From Cristatella mucedo (Eukaryota > Bryozoa > Phylactolaemata > Cristatellidae), in the NCBI GenBank assembly GCA_009760855.2, contig WPIO01000029.1, forward strand, positions 3,750,001-3,814,000: a stretch of 64,000 nucleotides of DNA, read 5' to 3'. Positions 1 to 27,112 of this stretch are shown here, piece by piece. Position 1 is the first letter of the stretch. Every line of letters starts with the position of its first letter. The notes beneath the pieces are model-generated. The model saw nothing but the letters and a program-made list of their open reading frames with translations. It had not been told where the DNA came from and made no database searches. The translations under genes were made by a program, and so were the position numbers.

Positions 1-291
1 GGCTAATCTTGTTCAGTCTTGTTCTTCTGCACTTATGATAGGTAGTGGTTGTCCATGTTAGCCACGTCTGTTATGCTGTTGGCTTGGCCTCGGTGAATTA
101 TATGATTAAGCTACCGGATACCCCGTTGGTCCATCGCTGATTGCTGACCGAAGGGCAGTTGTTGTGTTGGCAGGTATTGTGCTGGTAATGCTTCGCGACT
201 GCCGCCTGACTGTTATCTATTTAGTTAGTAGCTTTTAGTCAGGTTTTGGGTGGCAAGCTCCTCGCGAAACTCTTACCTCGTCTCTTTGCAG
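1..291 (+). other. Intron of the POLR1B-like gene (3' part)
   Basis: This stretch precedes the last POLR1B exon and ends in a pyrimidine-rich tract and cag acceptor (tctctttgcag) at 281-291. No coding frame with family similarity is seen in it, so it is read as the terminal intron of a gene that begins before the window. Confidence 0.7.
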
Positions 292-510
292 ACCTACATC
301 TGTGCAAAGTGTGGTAGCATATTGTCGCCTACTCTCGAGAAACCTTCTGATGAAGCTTCAGCCGTGTCGTATGAGAGAAAAAGGAGGTGGATTTGTTCCA
401 CCTGTCACACGAGCAAGTTCTGTGAAGAGATATGCATGCCTTACGTCTTTCGATATCTTGCTGCCGAGTTAGCTGCTGTCAACCTCAAAGTGAGGCTACA
501 GCTCAGCTGA
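292..510 (+). CDS. POLR1B: RNA polymerase I second-largest subunit, C-terminal exon (partial gene)
   Basis: Encodes the last 72 residues of the RPA2/RPA135 beta-like subunit of RNA polymerase I, which transcribes rRNA in the nucleolus. The exon opens with TYICAKCG and continues to WICSTCH, giving the two CxxC halves of the C-terminal zinc ribbon. It then has the clamp-anchor motif MPYVFRYLAAELAAVNLKV and a TGA stop at 508-510. The PYVFRYL..ELA.(M/V)N signature separates Pol I from Pol II and III, whose equivalent reads PYACKLLFQEL. The exon starts just after the acceptor tctctttgcag, with the reading frame open from there. All upstream exons lie outside the window. ATTAAA at 616-621 could be the polyadenylation signal. 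The gene is convergent with the CCDC177-like gene, with 389 bp between the stop codons. Confidence 0.9.
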   Translation, partial: TYICAKCGSILSPTLEKPSDEASAVSYERKRRWICSTCHTSKFCEEICMPYVFRYLAAELAAVNLKVRLQLS

Positions 511-899
511 GCTCTATTGTGAAGTACTTCGAACTTCAGTAATGAAAGCTTCGTTTGATTTCGTCTGCAGCCATCCTAGACATTGCAAGAGGGCCGCGGC
601 AAACTTGGGAAAAGGATTAAATTGTCGACAGTTTGCAGCAATAATCTCATTGCCTCGGTCCTGACGTTGTCCTACCTGGTTTGACACTTGATCAGCATCT
701 GCCCGGGCTGGTTGTTCCCCGGACTGGTGTGTGCTCTGTTATGCAGCAGCTCATTGAAAGTGTTTCAAGTGCTTTATTTGTACGGTGTGGAAGACGCTAG
801 TTTGTACACACATCCGGAGGTCTTCTAGCATGTGCTGCATGATTTGCTTTGGCTGGCCCATTAAAATGAGCACGTCATCTGTGCTGGACTCCAAGAGCT
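511..899. other. Convergent intergenic spacer with two candidate poly(A) signals
   Basis: The space between the POLR1B stop (plus) and the CCDC177-like stop (minus) must hold both 3' UTRs. On the plus strand ATTAAA lies at 616-621. On the minus strand AATAAA lies at 778-773, about 120 nt after the minus-strand stop. No other coding frame is credible here. Confidence 0.6.
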
Positions 900-17069
<16,170 letters not shown>

Positions 17070-19674
17070 TCTGTCATACGGCTATGAGAATGATTCGTTC
17101 TGTGTCTAAACAGGCCTAGGATCGATGGCATGGCCCGATCCAGCACCGGTCGCAGCCGACTAGCAAGCCTCCCGGTTCAAAATCACGCCAAATGCAACCT
17201 CGTTCTCAAACTGCCATTTAAAGCGTCAGGACGCCTATCAAGGTCACGGGCACTTGTTGTTGCCAGGGCCTGGACGGTAGATGGTGTGGCTGCTACCCTC
17301 TGACCCCATCGTAGTCCACGGTGTGGCCAAATCGCGTTGTTTGAAACTGCTCTTCCTCAGATATCGATTGAAACTGCATTCTATTGGCACCAACACAGGT
17401 TAATTTTTTGTGGCTGGCCGAAGACGATTGCCAAACTAGACGCTTCGAGCTTTGAAGTTAACGAATGAAACTGTCATTGGACGAACGCAGTGCTCATTAG
17501 CCTTGTCCGGAACCGCAACGTCGACCTGTGCTCGATGTACGCTGCCATACTGCTACTCGATCGTCTAGCTTACGGATGAATTCTTTGTTGAGAAGATTGC
17601 CGCACCATATACACGTTGAGCTGTCAGCTACACAGAGACTCGGATTTGGTCACCCATGTACATTCGAAAATATTATGAATAATGTTAGGTCGTTTGTTTA
17701 GCACCGTGAGATTACTTTTAATCTATGTTCAGGCGCCTTGCAACTTTCGCCTTCTTTTCATCTATATACTGTCGACGACAGATTGTGATGCTCTACAGGA
17801 CCTAGGCAAATTATGTCATGTCCGAAATTCTCAGCAAACGACGTCTTTTGTTGCCCGCGAAGGCACATTTATTATGACCGTTGCTCAAGGATTATTGGCT
17901 TACGGTAAAGCGAACGCGATAATCGTGGCTGTTGGTTAGTACGACATCTTGCTAGTAACAAGCACTGAATCGTGTACGGCAGACAAGTGTAAAAAGACGT
18001 ATTCACCGGGTCGAACGGAAAATTAACCAGAAACTTGATTCTCTTATCTGATGTGACAACCGTGCATGAAGCTGCTGATGAACCTGAGTCTGTCATAAAA
18101 TCGTAGCTCAAATAAATGGCACTGATTCTTGCAGACGCGAGACAGATTCTGGTGGAGCTAGTGCCTCGAAGCGCGGCTAACCAGTCCTAGAAGCCATGCA
18201 GTAAGGTTTAGTGCACAAGCCAAGACAGCAATCGATAAGGCGAGTACTTTAATAACAAGTCCGTGTCCTTAACGTATAGGTGTATGTTCGCAGCGGAAGA
18301 GGACCGTATCTGAACACCATCGCCCACAAAAGTACAACTCAACTAGCCATTATTTCAGATGACCTTCTATACCGTCTAAACCACAGAACACGACATAGCC
18401 GCTTCCTAATGTCAGTAACTACTAATAATCTTTAGTACTTTTGTAGCCGAGTTCCCGTGGTCAAAGGCTAGTCCCCGCCAAACCCCGCCATACTCCGCGA
18501 CGCTGCCGCTCGCCATGCCGCTGAGCTAGGGTAAGGCGAGCGGCAGTCAGGTAAAAACTCTTTAGGATAACGCATGCGCCAACAACAACAGGGGAACTAA
18601 ACAAGTCTACAGGGAGGGTCCTAAACAAAGCACACTATAGGGGCACAAGACGACGCAGCAAGAGCGAACAAACGTGTCAGTTGGTCAGTCGGCTTCCGCA
18701 GTCCTGCCGTTGTACCGACTCCGAATCCAACAGTAGGAGCGTACGCCGTCCAAGACCCGGCTGGCTGAGTAACTGCTTGGCTAGTCCAAGTCGACAACTA
18801 CCACAGTCGAGAGCTTCCACCGAAAGACGCCAACACACGGGGGTCACGAACACGCTACACAGGGAACGCGGAATATACAAGTCTCAACAACGAGCATGCT
18901 ATCCAGCTTCGCTCTGGCCTTGGGTACTCGTTCCCTTGCGTGCGTGGCCGCATCGCCGGAGCACGCCTGCAACCATCCAGGTGCTTAACTCAGCGAGACC
19001 GGGAGCCTCCAACACCACGACTTACTCGGCCAACTTCTCCTACCCAAGTGCCCCGGTGACCTCTCGCCACCACACACCCGGCTATGCCGTAGGTCCGACC
19101 CCGGCCTAGCCGGTGACCCTCAGTACAGCCGTCCGGTCCCAGCCAACCGAACCTAGCCTGGGTACTCTTTCACAATCCGTCTGATTTAGCATATCGAAAC
19201 TTCTCAGCTGCGCCGGGCTAACTTCTTATCGAAATGTGTGAGCATGTTTCTAGCAGATACTTTTTGTATCCTGGAACACTATCTGTTTTCAGCCACGAGC
19301 GAGTTTGAAGGCAACTGAATTTAGTTTTCTGAACCAAGGCAGTTCAAAGAGCGAATCTGGCCGACACTGATCTTGTGACACAGAGCTTTTTAGTCGCACA
19401 GCAAAAGTCAGCATATACCATTAGGAACTATGTTAGGCTATATAAGCCCCGATGCACTTACACTCACGGCACTTGCAATTAACCATCCACAGTTCTGCAA
19501 CAGCGACGTAGCATAATAAAGATAAGAAAGTGTGATTATACATAGCGAGCGAACTATGCAGATCTCAATAATATGCATGTGCTGTCACGGAAAGAAAGGG
19601 AATTACACGATCAACGTCCTAGTGAGGCCGGGCAGCGAGGAGAGGGATTGTGCTGACTTGGCGGCAGCAGACCT
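17070..19674. other. Intergenic DNA, no gene recognised
   Basis: Upstream flank of the CCDC177-like gene. Several open frames around 18680-19110 are GC-rich, lack any recognisable domain and have no supporting splice context, so they are not called. A 12-bp inverted repeat lies at 18503-18546. Confidence 0.5.
18503..18546. repeat. Perfect 12-bp inverted repeat (hairpin)
   Basis: Arms ctgccgctcgcc (18503-18514) and ggcgagcggcag (18535-18546) are exact reverse complements with a 20-nt loop, in GC-rich intergenic DNA. Confidence 0.85.
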
Positions 19675-19920
19675 AACTAATAGCATTAGTGGGTCCATGT
19701 GATTTGGCCTTTGTGTGCTTATGCATGCTGACATTGTGCATGCTGCCACTAGCCATATTTGCATGCTGACCCTGTGCATACTATGTTATGCTTGCTGTCA
19801 TTGAGCACGCTACCGCTAACGATTCGATCGTGCTTCTTTTGCAGCAAATGTAAAGTGCCTAGAAATAGATTGAGTTCTCTGAGGGCGATATATCGAATGC
19901 ATTATTTTTATTATTATTAA
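19675..19920 (+). mobile_element. LINE family B, 3' UTR
   Basis: A sense copy starts at agcattagtgggtccatgtg, runs through the tgcatgctgccactagcca block and ends tagaaatagattgagttctc with a (TTA)n tail. No coding part remains. Confidence 0.8.
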
Positions 19921-20714
19921 CTTTAGAGGATATGTAGTGGACCCATATCCACTACATCCAGCCGCGATCCAAAGCAGCTGATTAGACCTGCCGATAAGAG
20001 CTGCTGCCGCCCTTTCTTCAACTCGCACTGCCCCCATTCAGCTTCAGCCGAGGATTCTCAAGCCAATTCCCTAGAATTTGGGTGACTTTTAAAACTTCTT
20101 AATCGCTTAGGCTGTTTGCTGGGATCAAATAGTAATCTTAAACTTCTGGAGAAGGCGATGCATGCTTCAGAGTTAGTCCTGCTACTTGTGCATGCAACCC
20201 AAGTGGTGCTTTGCAATGCGGTACTAAGAGCCAGCTTGCACTGACTCTGCGGTTGTGCGTGCGATTAATTCCTGGCTGACCATAGGCGTGTACGAAATCC
20301 CTAGCGAGCTTGCTGCGACCCGATAAACATTATTTTCTTACAATAAACGGCTGTTCAAACTAACTGCTGGCTATCCGTAAGTGACCAAGCAAGCGTGGCA
20401 GACGTGAATTGGATCCAGACGCCGAGAGACCCGAACTGCTCATTCTGTCCATACGAAAGCTCTACACTGGTTCGCAGGAAAATGCCGAAAAAGGCACCTG
20501 TTGCACCCGTTGAGTCGCACGGGGAGCGGATTTGCTGAGAACACGTAGAAAGTGCTAAGCAGACGTGTCCGTAAGAAGCATATCGAAGAGATAGCCCAAG
20601 GAAAGGCAAGGCAATCAGTACGAGTGCGACGATCCTATATTTTCCTGACGGCAGCTCAGAAAAGACCGGAAGGGGAGGCTGCAGGCTGACGGTCAGGAGG
20701 CTTTCGCCATCTCT

Positions 20715-20805
20715 CTCTTTGCAGCAAATGTAAAGCGCTTAGAGAGAGATTGAGTTCTCCGAGGGCGCTTTATCAAGTGCATTATTATTATATTTATTAT
20801 TATCT
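20715..20805 (+). mobile_element. LINE family B tail fragment
   Basis: The last about 90 bp of the family: gcagcaaatgtaaagcgctt, agagagagattgagttctcc and gagggcgctttatcaagtgc, followed by (ATT)n. Confidence 0.8.
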
Positions 20806-22765
20806 CCCGAAGGAGAGGTGTAGAAGTAATTGTTCATATATGCGGGACTCTGACGCCTGCAAAGGCCGAGTCTACGCGGTATTTGATGATGAGTGAATTC
20901 AGATTGTACTTATACCAAGCATCCGAGAATCGCCCCTGCCGGCTTGCGCCAGAAGCATCGGCTGTCAGCAGGGAGCCTCATGTAGGACATATCATTATCC
21001 AGAACTTCACGTGAAAAATTTTTAAGGAGACGTTTTAAACGGTAGAAAGAAATGGATTAGGTTGGTGTTGGTGGGAACCACCCGTTCCTCGTCGCCTCGT
21101 CAGATCCGGCCGCCCGGATAGATGACCGCAGGCGGCACCTGGGGATGGAGCGAAAAGAGGGCAACGTTGGCTAGCACTCTTTCCTGATGTCGCTCAGAAA
21201 ATTTTGATTTGGAATCGATTTTGATCGTGTAATCGAGTCATATGATTGTAATAAACATGCATTTTATTTCTCAACTCGAGGTACACAGCCAGCTCTTGCC
21301 TTACGGGGTGTACCCAGATGTACGAGCTGCTTATGACTGTCTACTGGCAAAGGTGAGGTGGACGCACCGAGTAAATTCTTCTTTAATTCAGGCTAGCTTT
21401 TAAGAAAAGACACTTCCGGTCAGCAGCGTTCGTTTTCATAATTAAGATACCGGAAAAGCATTTATTAGACGCATGCTGCGCAATAAAAAAAAGAATTAAA
21501 CCAATGTAAATCCAACGATTAAAACGTCTAAAAGACCGTGGCGAAACCATACGCACGCCGGCTTTGTTCAGCGATGCCACACAAGCGCATGTCGACATCA
21601 GTTTCTCTTAGGATTTGGGCTCCTCGTGGCTCAGCGCTGTTCTGAATGGATGCGTGGAGGCGCGAAGCCCGCGCCAGAGCCAGAGGTTTCGGTTCTCAAT
21701 CCGCGTAACCAGCCACCTCATCAGAACTCTCGCCGTCACTCTTCGCAGTCGCTGAACGCCTTTGAGCGCGAGCTAGCACCTCGACGTCGCTCGGAACAAT
21801 AAGTCAAAATCAGAATCGCAAAGGCTTAGATCGAATAGCAGATTGGTGGTGGTCGACGCCGAGTAGCGCAAACAGATTTGAGAGAGAGAGGGCCGGTCAA
21901 GGTCACAGTCGTCGAAAAGCCCTAGCAGCCGCTTGCAGCGTAGAGCGCCTCCTTGTCGTCGCTGTCGGCGTCCGCCAGATTCCGCGCGCCAGCTGTGGTT
22001 AATGAATGATACTCCGTCGAATTCACATATGATGACCCTATCGTAACGAAGAAACGTAGACTGTCAATCAAATGAAGCGCAATTTGAACGGGTCGCACTT
22101 AATTGAATAAGAGTTTTCTTGTATTCTTTGCTGTGCTAGTCAGCTGCGAGCGCATTGCACCGGCGAAATGAACAGCTTCGCTTCGAAAGCTAGTCATTGG
22201 TTTGCGAATTCTGAAAAGATGTTTTCTAAATGTTACAAAAATTCTAAATATTTTCAAGCACGCGTGCGGTTGCATTAAAGTTTTGACTGGTCAAATTCAG
22301 CTTCATTACGAAGACGTCGATGCATAGATGGTTGCAGCCAAAGTTTTCCATTTTGAAGAGGCTCTTCAAAATATATGGTCCAGCAAGTGGTTTTTAAAAT
22401 ATGACTTTCGCAATCGTGTGCGAGGTTTTTGGTTGTGCGCCCTTCTGTCAACGAGTCGAAGAATCAAAGAACCACCTTCGCTCAGCAGTTGCTCGCTCGC
22501 TCCAGCGTGGAACCTTTCCGATTGCGAATTCGGATTAATGCCATAAAAAGCTTTCGCCACGAGATTGCCATCGCAACTCAGTTACGAGAAACAAAATTAA
22601 ATTCAGTTAGCCCCATTGAAATTCTGTAACTTTTTGCCGTAGTTAAGGCTCTGCAGGTTTGCAGCGATTACACACTGCGGATTAAAACGCTTCGCTTGGC
22701 CAGCGAAAGAGACGTGTCACCGTTTTGATCAAAGCAGCATAACATTACCGGGCAGTCTGATAATA
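20806..22765. other. Intergenic DNA, no gene recognised
   Basis: Short open frames only, none with a recognisable domain or paired splice sites. No repeat family could be assigned. Confidence 0.4.
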
Positions 22766-22769
22766 AATA

Positions 22770-22955
22770 AAAATAAATAAATCCTAGCTGATTAAACAGC
22801 CTCTTTTTATATAGCAACAGAAGAGCCTTTATGGCTATCAACACCTCTTGCAGTGGCGATAAAGGATCGCCCACCTCAGGAATCGAACCCACGACCTCGG
22901 GACCGAGGTCATGAAAGCAACTGCCTTACCTAGTGTGCCATCACGGCTCACCGCG
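22770..22955 (-). mobile_element. SINE family D, tRNA-like
   Basis: On the minus strand the head carries a B-box-like ggttcgattcc context within the segment cccacctcaggaatcgaacc (plus sense). The body contains agcggcgat/gcagtggcgat and aagcctttatggct-type sequence, and it ends at the junction ttaatcagctagga. Copies occur at 51428-51585, 53392-53515, 54922-55100 and 57700-57835. Confidence 0.72.
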
Positions 22956-22959
22956 ATAG

Positions 22960-23864
22960 TCCAACGGTGATAGTCTAACGGCGGGTCTTGGGCCATCCTT
23001 GTGTTGCAGTAAGAAGAAATTTATTCAGGAAAATATTCAGCTACAATTAATTTCACTCTAAGCTTTGATCGTGGCTCTTTTATCTTCAAATGAGGTGGAC
23101 CAACATATGGGGCTCTATCGCGAGATTAAAGTCAAAGGATTGCCCAGCTGACTGCCAAGGCAAAGAGCAAGTTCATCCAAGATCGAGGAAAAGTCACGCT
23201 GTCCGCTCGGGCGCGGACGCTGGACTGGTCGACGCAAAAGGAATGCCGACCAAGCACACAATGACCCCAATTCCACGAGACACGGAGCTGGAAGAGGTTC
23301 AGTCTTGATGCAGAATTTAAGGCATAACGACGCTTATAAAAATCGTCCGCGTCTCAAATTATTTCCCGTTGTCTGCGTACGCTCGTTCGATCTTTAAAGC
23401 ACAGAACCCGCAGCTCTAATAGAAAAGAGTGCCCACAACCAGGCTGCTTGGCGTCGCGCACCGAAGCCAATAGCAGTAGTCACGATGAAACGTTTATACA
23501 GCGCCCAAGCGAGTCAAATCTCTAGGCATCTTTACTGTGTAGCTAGGGCGGTGCGAAAATCAGCGCCCGGTTCATCAGCACATTGGTCGGGCATTCGTCA
23601 TGCCCCGTGTGTGCTCGGCCGTTCGTGGGCGACTGAATGTCGCTTGAGTATTCCGGTGAGTTACGGTGGCTTAACTAGAGAAAGGACTGGCGGGCGTCGC
23701 TGGAGGACAGCGAGACGCAGTTAGGGCACCCGGCGCCGAGCTGCTCCGCGTTTGCACGTTGAGAACATCGGGGAGGGGTAAGCTTTGAGAAATGCTCCAG
23801 CATCTCGTTTTGGTGTTGCAAATAACTTGCCACGCAATGGACATCATCCACCGCAAGCCACCAA
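22960..23864. other. Intergenic DNA, no gene recognised
   Basis: No domain-bearing frame or assignable repeat is seen between the SINE and the LINE family A copy. Confidence 0.4.
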
Positions 23865-25310
23865 TGGATGTAATATATCTTCATCTGTAACTCTATAAAG
23901 TCACAAAGACTGTGCTGGTGTTACGCAGGAGAGTCTTATATAGCGCACTCACAGCCTAAGCGGCTTTCGGTACGCATTCGGTAGCCAACAGACTTCACCT
24001 CACGCAACAAAGAGAAGTTGGGAAGCATAGCAGGGTCATAAAAAAGTTGAGGTAGTGAGTAACATGGAAGTATCAGCTCAGGAGGGCTGGAGAACATGTG
24101 CCAATAATCAGCAGCAGGAGAGTAGTTGTAGTTGCACTAGATACGTGGAAGTGAGTTCTTCAGTCTACAACCTGGAGAGCAAAAGCTTCTGTCACCAACG
24201 TCTTTAAGCGGAGAAATGAAATACCTAATTTATTGTCCATACAGGACCTGATGGAAAGAGGAACTGAAACTGGCGTAGCATTTAAGCTAGTTAAAGACGA
24301 GCCAAGCCGTGGCGGTCCTTGAGGGTCAACGTAAGAACTTTGCTCTGTATCCGTCGATCAACCGAGAGCCATCCAAACTTTTTTAGAAAAGGAGACATAT
24401 GGTCAAACCTCTGGGATTTGCAAACTAGTCTTGCAGCCATATTCATAGCCAGCTGCAGTGGTCTAATGGCTTTTCTCGGTAGCCCAGCCGAAAGGGAATA
24501 ACAATAATCTGGCCGAGACAGAGCTAAGGAGCTTGTTGAATGTTTTTCAAGTCACCATGGAATGCAGTTCCTAATCTTACATAGAGATCGGACGTGATGA
24601 TGAGCTATCGAAGCAGTCTTCTTAACGAAGCTTTCAAAATTTAGACAGTAGTTGACGACGACACCTAAATTCAGAGCAGATGGAGATAGTCACATAACAG
24701 CATCCCCCATTAGAAGAGCAAAGCCTTCCAGTCTAGCTACTCGCTTGGGATGTCTTTTGAGCTCAGTGTTATCCTCGTTTAGTTTAAAGGAATTTTCCGT
24801 CATCCAGGATCGAGTTTAGGCAACGCAAACATTCAGTTTATCAGTTGCTGCAGCCGATTGCGACGGTTTTAATGACAAACACAGCTGCCGTGCCGTCAGC
24901 ATAACAGTAATATACCCTAATCAATGGGCCTTAATAACTTTTCCGGAGGTCGAGTATAAATGGAGAACAGCAACAGACCGAGGACGGATCCTTGAGGGAC
25001 CCCACAGGTGACTGGTCTGGTGGATGAGACTTTAATCTCACACGACACGGATTGAACAAGATCAGGCAATTATGATTTAAACCACGTCAGTGCCTCGTCG
25101 GCCAGATCGGTCGTGGTTCTCAATCGTTCCAGTAGGATGTCGTGATCAATGATGTCGAAGGAAGCTGATAGATCTAGCAATGCCAGGTTGGTGGCATTCC
25201 CGTCAATGGATCTACTTCGATGCCCAGAAATTGCGGCTTTTGAGCTTGGCCGCCGACTTTCAACAAAAGACCGCTTACGAAATAGTCTGTGATAGGCAGT
25301 CATATGGGCA
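23865..25310 (-). mobile_element. LINE family A, degenerate reverse transcriptase and 3' end
   Basis: Antisense non-LTR element. The upstream part (25303-25070) keeps ALLDLSASFDIIDHDILLERL, the RT palm block A region. Near 25000 the [10 protein letters not shown] block is readable, then frameshifts and stops break the frame. Around 24160-24190 a degenerate WNSLP-like motif precedes the 3' UTR. The conserved 120-bp terminal block lies at 23870-23990. The missing 5' half and the broken frame make it dead. Clade is probably CR1/L2-like, judged by the palm motifs. Confidence 0.85.
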
Positions 25311-25749
25311 CGGCGATATTTAATTATGTAACTAGATTTTCTTTACAGTTTCCTACTCTGGATAACCGATACAACGAGACCGATGCCGGCTTCCTTTTGG
25401 CCGACGGTCGGAGTCAGTCGGCGAGAGAGTCCGCTGAGTGTGAGCTGCTACAAGCTTGTAAGTAGTCCGAGTCGCCCGTGCCGCACTGGGTGTATTTAAC
25501 AGGCAACTCTCTGCAATTTTACTAGGTGCTGTACGCTGGTCCTTCGTGCAACTATTAGTCTTCTAGACCCCATTCTAGTCCCGTCATCTTTCAAAGGGGC
25601 TACGGTTTTTAGGTCACCCACTTAGAAGTTGACACTAAAATCGGGAGAGCTCACACAACTTCCATCTGATTTCTTTACTGCCCGTCTTACCAGAGACACT
25701 TGATCGAGTAGTCGACGACTAACTAAACTCTAAATTCAATCATCAAACT

Positions 25750-25830
25750 GTGCCAGTAGCCGGATGTGCTCGCCTTTAACAACCGAGGTCAAAGTTAATT
25801 TGTTTGATAAAAATTAACTATATATACATA
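25750..25830 (+). mobile_element. SINE family C fragment
   Basis: A short match to the tRNA-like head segment gtgctcgcctttaacaaccg and its downstream gaggtcaaag, ending in a TA-rich tail. Confidence 0.4.
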
Positions 25831-25837
25831 TATAATA

Positions 25838-26892
25838 ACAATAATAATTCACTTGATAAAGCGCCCTCAGAGAACTCAATCTCTCTCTAGGCGCTTTACA
25901 TTTGCTGTAAAGTGAAATGCAATTGAATGGTAAGTAAAATCATGCTTGAAAAACAAACGAGATGAATAATGTGGTTAGGGGTGACATGCACAGGGTCAGC
26001 ATGCAAATGTGGTTAGTGGCAGCATGCACAGTGTCAGCACGCATAAGCACATCAAGGACGAATCACAGGGACCCACTAAATGCTGTCCTAAATAGGTGTG
26101 TTTTTAGGTTCCTTTTAAATGTGGTCAGATCAGGGGATGTTTTGACGCAGGTCGGGAGGGAGTTCCAGGCTTTGGGAGCATACGAGCTAAATGCATGGTC
26201 TCCATAGGATTTAAGGTTTGTATGAGGTATTTCTAGGCTGTTGGATTCCGAGAAGCGGGTGGTACGATGCTTGGCCTGATGGGGTAGTATATCTGACAGA
26301 TAGGCTGGAGCCATAGAATGAAGGGACCTAAAAGTGAGCGACAAAACCTTGAAGTCAATCCGTTGCTTGACTGGTAGCCAGTGCAGGTCGGCGAGAAGTG
26401 GAGTAATGTGGCAACTGCGACGCTCACGACAGACAAGCCTAGCTGCAGAGTTTTGCACAAGCTGCAATCGCCTGATCGCACATGCTGGTAGGCCAGTAAG
26501 CAGTGAGTTGCAGAAGTCGAGACGAGATGTCACGAATGCATGAACTAACTTGGACGTGGTATCTTTATCTAAACAAGCCCGAATTTTAGCAATGTTATGA
26601 AGCTGAAAATAGGCGGATTTGACTGTGGAGCTGATATGGTCGTCTAACGAGAGGTCGCTTTGGAATATGACACCTAGATTCCGAGCTGATTCGACAGGAG
26701 ATATGCTGGCAGAGCCAATTTTGAGAGTCAGCCTTTCCAATCTCTGGATCACACTGGGTTTGCCCATAACTAGTAAGTTAGTTTTATCATCGTTAAGTTT
26801 TAGAAAATGTGCTGCCATCCATGTGCGGATGTCATCAATGCATGCAGCAAGTGAGTTGAGAGAATTTGAGGTGCTCGAAGGCTGGGAGGGAT

Positions 26893-26895
<3 letters not shown>
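25838..26895 (-). mobile_element. LINE family B, well-preserved 5'-truncated copy
   Basis: The 3' end (25838-26062) has an ATT-type tail, tctctctaggcgctttacat and the variable block with gtgacatgcacagggtcagc. The coding part is at 26063-26890. The element is truncated just after the RT catalytic YxDD position and abuts a (TA)n tract. It is the best-preserved family B copy in the window. Confidence 0.92.
26063..26890 (-). CDS. Non-LTR reverse transcriptase, C-terminal portion, open frame
   Basis: About 275 uninterrupted codons run from FDPSQPSSTSNSLNSL to a stop at 26063. The frame starts where an intact element would read YADDTQLYL-FDP, so the fingers and palm catalytic motifs are missing and only the palm end, thumb and C-terminal domain remain. 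Recognisable blocks are HFLKLNDDKTNLLVMG, SARNLGVIFQSDLSLDDHI, HAFVTSRLDFCNSLLTGLP, LHWLPVKQRIDFKVL and APKAWNSLPT. The upstream (TA)n is read as an artificial YIYIYI extension. It cannot encode active RT. Confidence 0.9.
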   Translation of the reverse strand, partial: PSQPSSTSNSLNSLAACIDDIRTWMAAHFLKLNDDKTNLLVMGKPSVIQRLERLTLKIGSASISPVESARNLGVIFQSDLSLDDHISSTVKSAYFQLHNIAKIRACLDKDTTSKLVHAFVTSRLDFCNSLLTGLPACAIRRLQLVQNSAARLVCRERRSCHITPLLADLHWLPVKQRIDFKVLSLTFRSLHSMAPAYLSDILPHQAKHRTTRFSESNSLEIPHTNLKSYGDHAFSSYAPKAWNSLPTCVKTSPDLTTFKRNLKTHLFRTAFSGSL

Positions 26896-26958
<63 letters not shown>

Positions 26959-26969
26959 TATATATAATT
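26896..26969. repeat. (TA)n microsatellite
   Basis: TA dinucleotide run of about 70 bp with one cac interruption, placed exactly between the 5' truncation point of the LINE B copy and a SINE C copy. Confidence 0.95.
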
Positions 26970-27112
26970 TATATGGGACTGTACGAGGAAGTAATCTCTT
27001 TTTTTCAGGCGCTTCACGTATGCCACGGGGCTCGAGCCCACGACCTCGGTCATCAAATAAAGTCACCTTGACCTCGGTCATGAAAGGCGAGAACCTCAAG
27101 TTACTGGCACCG
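26970..27112 (-). mobile_element. SINE family C with tRNA-like head
   Basis: The minus strand reads the B-box-like ggtcgtgggctcgagcccc and the gcatacgtgaagcgcctga tail (plus sense: tcaggcgcttcacgtatgcc). A short duplicated segment, acctcggtcat, occurs twice at about 27044 and 27071. Confidence 0.75.

Noticed and set aside
18681-19109. 142-codon plus-strand frame
   Set aside because: No domain, Pro/Ser/Arg-rich composition expected of GC-rich noncoding DNA, and no splice context.
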